DNA of 64,000 nt from Zonotrichia leucophrys gambelii (taxonomy: Eukaryota; Chordata; Aves; Passeriformes; Passerellidae), in NCBI RefSeq assembly GCF_028769735.1, contig NC_088171.1, positions 97,591,412 to 97,655,411 on the forward strand, given 5' to 3'. Shown here in pieces: positions 1 to 10,200 of this stretch. The notes beneath the pieces are model-generated. The model saw nothing but the letters and a program-made list of their open reading frames with translations, searched no databases and was not told where the DNA came from. Numbering within the stretch: position 1 is the first letter of the stretch; each line of letters begins with the position of its first letter. Position numbers and translations under genes: made by a program.

Positions 1-2159
1 ATATGGTGTCATGGATATGTTAACCCCTGTAAAATAACAAAGATGTGCACAAAGAATTTTAATTTTTTAAGTATTTTATTTATGCAAATATGTATTGAAA
101 TCAACCTTGATATTCTGTTTACAATGTTAATGAAAGTTAGACAGGAAATAATTTGAAAGATATTAATTATCTTAAAGCAAAAGTTAATGCATTCCAGTAA
201 AACTAAGTCCACGTTGCATAATTTAGACAGACTTACATAAAAATCCTTTTCCATGCCCTTCATACAGATCAAGAAGAGTGTACAACCTGCATGAACAGAC
301 TGAAAATCCTGCAACATTTAGATTCCTCTGCAAATCCTCCTTCAAGGCAAGGCCACAAGGCAAAGCCTTGCTCTTGTCTTTGCTGAAACTTGCCACTATG
401 AGATTCAAAAACAAAAAGAGACAGCAGGACCATTAAATCATCCTACCCAATATGGATTGGAAGGAGTCTTTGAACCCTTGTATGTTCAATTTCCAATATT
501 TCATTGTTTCCTAATTTCCCTATAATTCCCACTTTTCCCTGCAATATCTCCCAGGATTTCAACACTATTCTCTGAGCTTTTTGCTTCTTACCCTTCACTA
601 TGTTTTTTTTCTTTTCATATTGAACAGGAGTGTTCAATTCATATACCAAATCATCCCTTTTCTACACTAAATTCTCCACTGGATGTAATAGTCCATTAAT
701 AGTAATACATTAATCCTGCATTTTCTTCAAACAAAATGTCCATAGTAGAAATAATAAAACCACAAAAACCCCCTGACATTTCTCTGGAGGCCATCTATCA
801 TTATTCAGCTTATTTGGTTCCCATGTTTTTACATGTTTTTCCATGATACTTTTACTTGGCTGCAGTGCAAGAACCATCTTTTACACAGATTTTTCACAGC
901 AAAGCTTCAGCAATAACTGTATAAATAAATATAGCATAGAGTTGTCTGTGTGAGCATAAATTTAGTTACAAAGAAGTAAATGTACAGCAACTTCTTCAAT
1001 TTCAAGATAAAATAGCTCAAGAATAGTGTACAGGCTGTTTTTTTCCATGAGACAAGTTTGGCTCACTAAATACAAAAGCTAGAACAATCATATTCCATTA
1101 CCTGCAAAAAGAATAAAAGTTGGCAAGTAGGATTTAGAGGGTGTACAAAGAGCTTCATTCAAATCTCTGCAAAGCTATATAAAATGTTTATTTCCCTTTA
1201 AAAGTTTTTTAAAGCCAGTCATGAACAGTCTGAGTAAGAGAACAGGATTATACTAATTTAACAGTTACTTGGCTATGCCCGTTTTCTCCCATATGGATTT
1301 TCTACTAACGGATTGATGGAGTAAATAGTTTTCATTGTCTCAGTCTAGACAGTAGTTAGATTAGGATCAGAAAGATGCCATTTCTTATTTGGTCATATGT
1401 CTGTCAGGCATACAGACACCACTTAGCTAACTGTGGTGTACAGAGGGTGAAATGCTGTGGAAAAGAAATTTTCTGCATTCAGTGAACAATTGTCACTGTT
1501 CATTCAATACAGATGTCTGGAACTTGTTAGTTCTCCCATCACTGGAGCTTGAGGAAAAAAAATAAATAGTCGTAATATTGCAAAATCCTTCAGTTAAATG
1601 TAAGAAGGAAAAAAACATCTACCACAGGCCAGAGTCAGATATTGTAGAATTCTAATGTGAGCTATGTATATATTCTCAGGCCTTGACCTGTTTCTCAGAC
1701 TATGACATGGAAGATTTTGCAAAGGGCTGGGCAACTCTGGGGATTATTTGATGAATCCAACAGGCTACACCCACAAATCATTAAGTGAACGGTACATCTT
1801 CACCAGAGCAGGTATGGAGCAGTGTGGAAGGCAATGAGTAGCCAAGAGAACATCAACATGTATCTACATCCATGTAAGTACGAGCACATGAGCACACACA
1901 CACAGAGCAGCCCAAAAATGAAGCAACTTCAGTGTCTGCAGGTTGTAGACATTATTCAAAGAGATAATAGACCCTATCATTAGACAAAACGGCTTAAACA
2001 CTTAATTCAGAGGAACTGGATGGTCCCTGGAAAGAATCTATCCTTTTCCGACAACGATCTCAAACTTTTTGCATGTACAGCTGAGGAAAGTGATTCTAGT
2101 ATAAGGAGAAAGGATAAGGGTTTACACGACAGGAATCAAAACTGAAATGGGACAGACCA
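1..2159. other. Upstream intergenic DNA, no gene recognised
   Basis: AT-rich sequence with only short chance reading frames. I see no splice-site-bounded coding block, RNA gene or repeat family that I can name. In the human genome the neighbour on this side of TMX3 is CCDC102B, but nothing resembling its coiled-coil coding sequence is visible here. Confidence 0.5.
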
Positions 2160-2395
2160 CAGAACCACAGAGTAGTTGAGGTTGGGAGGGACTTTCTGGA
2201 AGTCCTCTGGTCCAACCCTCTGCTCAGGCAGGACCATTTAGAGATGGTTGTTCAGGACCAAGTCCAGGTGCATCATGAGTATCTCTCAGGTGGGAGACTG
2301 GTGACCAACACTCAAGTCAGTCTCACAGTGAAGAAGTGTTTTCTCAGGTTCCCCTAAGCCTTGTCTTTTCCAGGCTGAACAATCCCAGATCTGTT
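2160..2395 (-). mobile_element. CR1 LINE 3' fragment
   Basis: Read on the + strand it begins with an 'agaaccacagag' type motif and continues through 'gttgggagggac', 'tggtccaaccctctgctcaggcagg' type wording and 'ccaggctgaacaa'. This is the antisense of the 3' part of avian CR1 retrotransposons, so the element points left. It is truncated and diverged, with no coding capacity. Confidence 0.8.
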
Positions 2396-2594
2396 TAATT
2401 GAAATTTTTGCACAAGCAGGACTACTTGCCCTACCAGGACCTGCAGATCTGCATTGAGAGAAAAAAAACCCATAGCTGAAGATAGGAAAGACTGTAACAG
2501 GTTTGAACCAACGAGGAAATGACACTGACATTAAAGTGAGCAAGTTTCCTGCCTGTGCTGACGGAAGGCTGCTGACACAGCAGTGTAATATATG

Positions 2595-3062
2595 TGATGA
2601 AATAATTCATGCTTAAAGAGAGAATGTATTTTATAAGATTGCAAAATCCAAAGGAGTCTCTGACCACAAGCAGCCCAGGGACAGATGTCGACTTCCGAAC
2701 GTCGAAATTCCTGAAGGCAGCAGGAGAACAATACCCTGTTTACCTAAACAGCAATTGTCCAGGCCAGCACAGTGAAAGAAACTCTCATGCATATGCGGGG
2801 TTACCAAAGAAATCGGGGCACTCCTGCCTCAGGCATAAAAAAACGTATAAAAAACCTCGCTGGAAGCGGCATGTGTGAACAGAGGGAGGTCCGAGGCGAC
2901 AGAGGTTGGATGTGCGTTCACCCAGCACAGATCCTGGCCTCGACGCTCTCTTTGCGCTGTGGTGGTTTTGAGGACTGTATTTTGGTCGCAGACAAAGATA
3001 AATAAAATCTTTTCGCATTTTTGATAATGTGGCTTTTCGACTGATCATTTATAACAGCATCA
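2595..3062 (+). mobile_element. LTR-like element with TATA box and poly(A) signal
   Basis: The stretch has the architecture of a retroviral LTR: a TATAAAA box at 2846-2852 and an AATAAA at 3001-3006, about 150 bp apart, consistent with a U3-R-U5 layout on the + strand. The proposed ends form a short inverted repeat, TGATG at 2595 and CATCA at 3058-3062. I found no convincing target-site duplication. An alternative left end at 2570 gives a 4-bp AGGC flank on both sides, which could be chance. No viral coding sequence is adjacent, so it would be a solo LTR. Its CpG content is higher than that of the surrounding DNA. Confidence 0.5.
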
Positions 3063-3163
3063 AGGCAGGGGGCGAGCTCTACCCAGGGCAGCGACCCAGC
3101 AACAGGACAGGGGGCACGCGTGTTCCTGCTGGAGGGAGGGCGAGGTGTGCTCTTCCAAAGAAG

Positions 3164-3168
3164 CAGAG
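3164..3168. repeat. Left target-site duplication CAGAG of the solo LTR
   Basis: Identical to 3784-3788. Together they bracket the 615-bp LTR and mark the original integration site, which was a single CAGAG. Confidence 0.75.
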
Positions 3169-3783
3169 GGTGAAAAATGCATGTATTTTTATGATTGGCT
3201 TTCTGCAAATATTAAAATGAATATTATATGTGTTGTGTTAGAAAGTAATGCTGTATTAATTCTCTTAAGTACTGTGTTAAATATAGTTTTAGGTTAGAAA
3301 AAAATGTTAAAATAGAAACGATGCTATGTAGGATACTTTTTTTAAAGAAAGGACTCTCAGCAAGATAGCTGCCACAGGACACCCAAATCTTTCAGAGAAA
3401 AAGAATTTATTGCCCTCTTATCAGAAGAAACGAACTTCTTCCCACCTCGAAGGCGCTGTTAGGATTCGGAGGAAGAAGTTGACGATGACCAGACAAAATC
3501 CTGTGTTTGAATGGACTTTATACACCACGTATGAAGTGTATGAATATGCAACAAGCTATTGCTTTTAAGGGTTAATCCTTTGTTAACGGGAGTTCTTTTT
3601 CGGGCTCGTGCTGCCAAGAAAAAGGTACCCGGACATCCGTAACTCTTTGTATTTATTGTCTTATATTGTCCTAATTCAATTTGTCCAAACTATTATTACT
3701 CTAATAGTATTACTATTTCTTTACCCATTTTATTACTATTAAACTTTTAAAATTTTAAAAACAAGAGATCGGCGTTTCTCACA
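3169..3783 (+). mobile_element. Solo endogenous retrovirus LTR (ERVL-like), 615 bp
   Basis: A perfect 5-bp duplication, CAGAG, flanks the element (3164-3168 and 3784-3788). The right end reads TTTCTCACA, and its reverse complement TGTGAGAAA matches the left end GGTGAAAAA at 3169 except for two bases, one of which is the terminal T changed to G. A 5-bp duplication is the size expected for ERVL-type integrases. The interior also looks like an LTR abundant in songbird genomes as I remember it; that part is recollection, not a search. No gag, pol or env sequence is present. It ends 235 bp before the TMX3 start codon. Confidence 0.8.
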
Positions 3784-3788
3784 CAGAG
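3784..3788. repeat. Right target-site duplication CAGAG of the solo LTR
   Basis: Identical to 3164-3168, directly after the terminal CA of the LTR. Confidence 0.75.
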
Positions 3789-3839
3789 CACTGATTCACT
3801 GAACGAGAGTCTCCCCGCTGGGGACATGACAAGAGAATA

Positions 3840-4230
3840 TTCACGCCGCGCTCTGTCACCGTGCAGCGGTGCTACGCTCGCCTCCCTCCCGCCTCCCCGA
3901 GCACCCCTCAGCAGGGCGAACGACCGGAGCCCGCCCCGCCACCCGCGGCTCCCTCCGCGCCTGCGCCGTGGCGAGAGGTCGGCGCTTCCCCTTCCGGCCT
4001 TGCCGCGGCTCTGTCAACATGGCAGCGGCGCCGGGCGGGCGGCCGGGCTGCCTCCTCTGGGCGGCAGGTGACGGGCGGGCGGTGCCGGGCTGGGCTGCAG
4101 GGCACGGCGGCGAACAGCGGCGGGGCTGGGCGGCGGGCAGCGCTGGGGCAGGCAGCAGTGTAGGGAAGCGCTGAGGGGGGCAGGAGGGAAGGGATGCTGT
4201 GAGCTGGCGTGGGTGAGCGCCCCGGGTTGG
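3840..4230 (+). promoter_or_regulatory. TMX3: CpG-rich promoter of TMX3
   Basis: A sharp rise in GC and CpG content surrounds the first exon, typical of a housekeeping promoter without a TATA box. Visible candidate sites are a perfect NRF1-type palindrome GCGCCTGCGC at 3957-3966 and an ETS-type CTTCCGG at 3991-3997. The context of the start codon, CAACATGGC, also fits a YY1-type site. The transcription start cannot be placed from sequence alone; it probably lies between about 3960 and 4018. Confidence 0.8.
4019..4067 (+). CDS. TMX3: TMX3 coding exon 1
   Basis: Encodes residues 1-17, the start of the signal peptide. The ATG at 4019 sits in a strong context (A at -3, G at +4) inside the CpG island. 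The donor is CAG|gtgacg; the exon ends after the first base of a Val codon. Confidence 0.95.
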
Positions 4231-7200
4231 TTCGGGCATCACTCACGGAACCCTTTTCCTTCCCCTCGCAGTGGTTGCACATGTGGTGGCGTCAGGTGCG
4301 GGTTTTGTGGAGGATCTAGATGAGTCGTAAGTATTGGGGTGTCTTGCGTAATTGCCAAGATATTGTTTGTCTTCTTGTGGGGAACATGACCCCCGACTTT
4401 GTGCGTGGTGTTCTTGTCGAGAAAGCTACACTGGAAGAGGCTGTGACTTTTGTAGCAGGAAGGACAGAGAGGTTGTGGCCTGAAATATCATAGAATATTC
4501 TCTGTTGGAAGGGGCCCAAAAGCATCACTGGAGTACAATTCCTGTTCCTGCACAGGACTCCCAGAAAGTCACACCATGTGCCTGAGAGTGTTGTCCAGAC
4601 CGTTCCTGAGCTCTGTCGGGCTTGGTACCCATTTCCCTGGGGAGCCTGTTCCAGAGCCTAAGCGCTGGATGGGTGTAAAACATTTTCCTGATACCCAACC
4701 TAAACCTCACCAGCACAGCTTCATGCTGTTCCCTGGGGTCATGCCACTGGCCACCAGAGAGATCAGATACTGCTCCTCTGCTTCCTCTCCTGAGGAGGTT
4801 GTACACTCCCATGAGGTCTTTCCTCAGTCTCACCTATTGAGGAGATTCAATTAATGAAGCTGAGGAACATTTTAATTTTTCAGCTCCTTTAAAGCTGTTA
4901 CTCTAGTGGTTTTGCCAGAAGTGTTCTTAGGTTTCCTTGCTTGTTCTTTCTTTCTGGAAGGGTAAATATATTGGTGTGTTGGTGCTTGCCTCAGGTAAAG
5001 CTGATTGCATTTAACCAAGTTCTTCATTAGTTTGCAGCCTGGCTGCCATGAGGGGTTGGGAAAATGAGTCTAAGTGTGTTCATGCGTGGCCAGAAATGGA
5101 AGAGAGAAAGAGGCTGCAGGACCAGTTCATGGCTGCTTGAAGTGCCAGTAGTATTTGTGTAAAAATGTGCCTTTACAACACAGTTAGTCCCAAGACTGTG
5201 CAGGAGTTGAAGTTCATAGTCGTGCCATGAGCTTGGTTGTGTAGTGTCAGTGTTGGTGTACTGGTTTGCTGTAGCAGTTTGGTAGCTACATAGTTGCTGT
5301 TTCCCATGAAAATTACCCAAATGTTTTTTGGGGTTTTTTTTTGGTCAGATTATCAGGTTGATATCAAGTGCTACAAAGTGCAGCATGATTATTGGAATTG
5401 AAAGAGAAGGTATGACTGGTAGGGAGGAGAAGTTGGCATTAGATGACTGCTTTGGGATAAATTCAGCCAGTTAAAGGTGACATTTTCATGAGGTTTCAGT
5501 CCACAATAAATTGCATCAAAGAGCTAAACTGTCAGGAAACCACTCACATTTTCACAATATTGCTTGTTAATCATAAGATCAGGTGAGGTGTAGTGATTTT
5601 ATGGGTGAGGGGATGGGAACATATGGAAGGAGTTCTCAGGAGAGACACAGCAGTGTCTCTGGTCTTCTGAAACAACAACTGAAGCATGGGAACTGTTTGG
5701 ACTTGGTTTTCAAAACTTGCTTTTTTGTTTTTAAAACATGCTCGTATATTCACGGATTGAAGATGCATTCACTTAGCCTATCTTTGCTCCTACTTCATGT
5801 TCCTGTATCATGTTTCCACACGTGTGTGTTTAAATATATTTGCTGTTCTGGAATGACAAATCATGATTCTGTTGTCACATAACTTTTTAAAGTAACTGAT
5901 AAAAGGAAATCATATTTTAGAACACTTGAATTTTTCAATTACAGAAGCATGTATTTGCAATTGAGAGTAAGAATCGAAGAATTGTTTAGGCAGTTTTTGT
6001 GGGTGATTTTTTGTAGCTAATTGGCAAGTGGTGAGAGAGGTCAGAAAACCCATTTAAATTTAATTGAAATTAAAATTTATTTTAAACAATTTAAATTTTA
6101 GTTTAACTTTGCTCCAAACCAGAGAGCAGTGACTGGTGAAGTTTCAAGTTTTTCATTTGAGAGACAACAAAATGTTATGGATGTTCTGCTGTTGCTGAAA
6201 GCTTTGTGTTCTTTGGAATTTTAGTGGTTGTAAGCAATGGGGACTAGTACAGGGCACAGGTCCCTTTCCTAAGCTTACAGGATTTAGGAGAACAAGGAGC
6301 AGAGCGGAGCTGACAGAAGTGCCCAGCTGGGCTGCGGGAGGGTGCACAAAATGAGCTGTGGTTCCTCTTGGCTTGTGCTGCTCTGATAGCAGATCTGCTG
6401 CCTCAGGTCAGTGAGGATGTGTGGACTTGTTCTATGGCATAATGGACTGTGATGGGTGTGGACTTGTTCTGGTGGCATAATGAAGCAGATAACTAATCTG
6501 ACTTAAAAAGGAAGTGGTTTTCTGTCTGTGGGGTGGCTCAAACCAGGATCAGAAGCATCAAAAATGGTGCAAGAGGGAAGCAAGGAAGAGATACAGTAGC
6601 TGGGTTGTTTTGGAATTGTGACCTCGGTGTTCAGTTTTGCTTCATGCTGTTTTTTTTTTTAATTGTTCATGATTAAGTGGGGGCTGAGAGAACATTTGAT
6701 CATGTGGCTGGGAAGATGTATGGGTTTGAGACAAATAATTTTGATTCAAGGATGTGCAACATTTATGCCATCTTCCCATCAGTGTGATTGTGTTTCTGTC
6801 AGCTGACAGAGGCTTGCACAGAACAGTTAGAAGAGACACTGAAATTTTGTGCCTGGAAAGCATATTTATAGGGCCTAGAAACAGCATCTTCAGAAAATGC
6901 TTCACTGCTCATTTGTAGACAGATTTCTGGTTTTCTTCAGCAGTGTGAAAGTGAACTTCCTTAACATTGTCTGGTAATTTAATCATTGACATTAGCAAAA
7001 CTAGAGTGAGTTTTGATAGGGTTTTGTTATACTTCAGATTTTAGTTTCTGTGGAAGTTGATTAGAAGTATGTTGAAACTTTTCATTACTATAAAAAGTAC
7101 AGTGTTTTTTATACAATATTAAACTCTGTTGGAAAGCTCAGCCTCCAGATGTTTCATTCTTTCTCTCTTTTCTTTCTGTGTGCTGGCAAGGTAGCAGTCT

Positions 7201-10200
7201 ACCTTTCTCAGTACTCTAATGCTCTTTACAATTTGCCATAACAGCTGTACTGTGGCAGAGGAAGGAGAACATTTAATTGTAAATTCTTCTTATGCAAAGA
7301 AAAAGTGATATGCTAAATTGAAGCACAGCCTAGGATCTTATGATTCAGTAACTGCTTTCTGCCTCTTGCATCATAGCCAATTATTTGGCATTGTTACTGG
7401 AAGTTAGCTGTAGCTCTGTTAGACTTCTCAGGAGATGCTGGCCTCTTAGTGGTTCTTTCATTAGCTCTATAGTGCTTGGGGTGGTGAGGTAAATTTTTAG
7501 TGAGGTTGTCAACTAAGCAATTTTGTGACTTAAAAATGTTGCTTTCTATTAGCAGTTCTATAGCATAGTCTCTGCAAATACCTTTCCTGCTGATGTACAG
7601 GCACAGCAGCCTTGGTATGCCATCAGTAAAATAGGCTGGAATTTACCAGTGAAATGCTGCAATTCTGAGTTTCAAACACTCAACACTGTAATTAGATTGT
7701 ATTCATGATTTCTGAATTATTTCTGTCAAACAGCAAGCCAATTATCAGCCATAGTATTTCTTCAAGACCATTATGGAGTGTTACAGATTCATCTTTAAAT
7801 GAAATATAATAAATTCTGCCTCCTGCTTATGGGCCATTTATAGGCATACTGCATATTGGGAACTGACAAGTTGAGCTATAACTTGTATTAATTGGATCAT
7901 AGGTCCACACTTAGGCATAATTATATGTAAATATCTCATTTTGCAAGAAGAGTGGTGCAGCTGAAATGCTGTACCATGTATGCCATAGTGTGTGACTTTA
8001 GTCCCAGTCCTAGTCACTTACAAAGTGTGTCTTGTACAAAAATAAACCTTAGGTTAAAGTTCTAGCTAATTTAATTCCCTACACAGAACTAGTCAACTAA
8101 TGCAGTAATTCATATGATGTTGTAGTGACAACAGTGAAATGTGTAAGCAGCATTTTGGGAGATACCAAAGAACTTTGATTTATCAAGCTTAGTTTTGTAT
8201 TAGAGATTTTAGAATTCAGTGACAGATTTACAGTTAATAACACCAGTTAGTTAATTTAAATGCCATTTGTCTAGCATTAAGAAAATTCAGTAGCACCCCT
8301 TTATCTCTGGATTTTATCAATAACTTGATCATTTTTATTCCATTAACTTGATTTCTTGGTTGTGTGCAACTTTAATAGAACTATAAACTGACACGCCTAT
8401 AGTAGAATTTTAAAGGAAGTTGAATTAAAATTGCTTTGCATGTTAATATTAAAGATAATTTAGTTAGTTTGTGTTTAATAAGGCTAAGATTAACAGTTTA
8501 AGCCAATACTCAAAAGATCTGTATTACTTGGTATATAAAAATACAACCAAATATATTTAATATATATTAAATATCTTTAATATATATTAACCAAAAAACC
8601 AAATATATTTAATATAACTAAGGCAATTGAAAAATACTTCTTCTCCCTAGATTCCACATGCTAGTCAAATATCTTCTGTGTGTTTTGGTGTGTATTCTTA
8701 TTTCTTGCTGTTTTTCTGTTTTGTTGTTTTGGGGTTTTTTTGTCTTAGGAAATAGTTAGAGAAACCTAATTGGCACAGCTGTGTGTGTAGTGTCAGGTAG
8801 AGGGACAATATTACGCTAAAAAATAAGCATCTCCTCTGTTTCTCCACCCTCAAAGAAAGAAACAAACCAGAAATCTTGTATCTATACCTTTATATTAACC
8901 TTATTGTAGAGTTTTTCTATTTCATACATACATTTCACTATTTTATTTTCAGATACATAACTTATTACTTTCATTTTTTCCCCTTTCCAGGTTTAAAGAA
9001 AACCGTAAAGATGATATTTGGCTTGTGGATGTGAGTATCTCAGAAAAACGGGAAGTTCTGCTGGTGGAAATCAAAAGGCAGAAAGCACAGTGCTACACCC
9101 TGTAGTCAAGCTGCTTCATTGCTTGGAAAATTGTTTGTACATGATGCAGAAAAACTTCATGACAGTGATTCTGACAGGATAGATAAGCAATCTGCTGTTC
9201 AGGCTGAGCCAGGAATAGACTGAATAGACTGCTGAATAGGCTTCAGTCTATGTTTTGCAGTCCTTTACAAAGGAAAGCAGATTACCTAACACACTCAGGA
9301 GGTGATAACCTCTGTTGAAAATTTTTATAATTCCTTTCATTAAATATATCAGCTGATTTGTGTTCTAGACTTCTGTTAGCACTGAAAGACCAAATATATG
9401 AGACCCCTGTTACTTTTCTAAATTGTTTGGAAAGACTCAGTGCCCCTTATTTCAGGGACAAAGAGTTTTTAAAAAGATTGAGTTTGCTTGTGAATGAGGT
9501 AACATTCCTTTTCTCACCCAAATACGTACTGTAATTCTCAAAATTCTGTTACTCAGATTAGGGATTTTTTGAGTGGGAAAAACTATATGAGCTACTTCAG
9601 AGTTATCAGCAGTGTATAGCAAAACAAAATCCAACTTTTGTTCAATTGTGACCTTATCTTGTAATACCAAAACATTGATATCTTCTGCCTGTTGACAAAT
9701 TCATATTTCTGGATAGATTGTTTATACGATCTTCTGACTTTCAAAAAAAATGTTATCATGCAGTCTATTCCTAAATAAGAAATCATATAGTAGTGCAGCA
9801 GTTTAATGTATTCTTTTCAAACTTGTGCATTCATGTTAAAAGTAAGACTAAATCATAAATGTTGCTTGTCATGCTAACCTTTTAACTTGCAATTTAATTA
9901 AGACATATAGAGTACCAGGACTGGAAAATAAGTATTGCTAATAATTTGAGGGTTAATTGTAGGATCAATTTCTACTTTTTTTTTTTTTTTTTTTTTTTTG
10001 TGAAATTTATTTGCTTCTCAGTTTTATGCACCTTGGTGTGGCCACTGTAAGAAACTGGAGCCTGTGTGGAATGAAGTGGGCATAGAAATGAGAAACATGG
10101 GTTCTCCAGTAAAAGTTGGGAAGATGGATGCAACTTCCTTTTCTAGTAAGTATGGTTTTTTTAGGGGTAAGTCATTACAGCCTCTGTTTTGAAACTAATT

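Larger units (their letters stand above)
4327..8990 (+). other. TMX3: TMX3 intron 2
   Basis: The largest TMX3 intron, about 4.7 kb and AT-rich. It holds a CR1 fragment near its 5' end, a 37-bp imperfect tandem duplication at 6420-6482 and an AT-rich repeat at 8545-8616, described separately. Nothing else is recognised. Confidence 0.85.

Noticed and set aside
2609..3048. Several 60-96 codon frames on both strands
   Set aside because: They lie in the LTR-like element and match no viral or cellular protein that I can recognise.
3856..4282. Overlapping long open frames on both strands in the CpG-rich region
   Set aside because: GC-rich DNA has few stop codons. Only the short TMX3 exon 1 (4019-4067) is supported by splice sites and homology.
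4525..4854. Frames of about 100 codons on both strands
   Set aside because: They cover an antisense CR1 fragment; at most a relic of its reverse transcriptase, not a gene.
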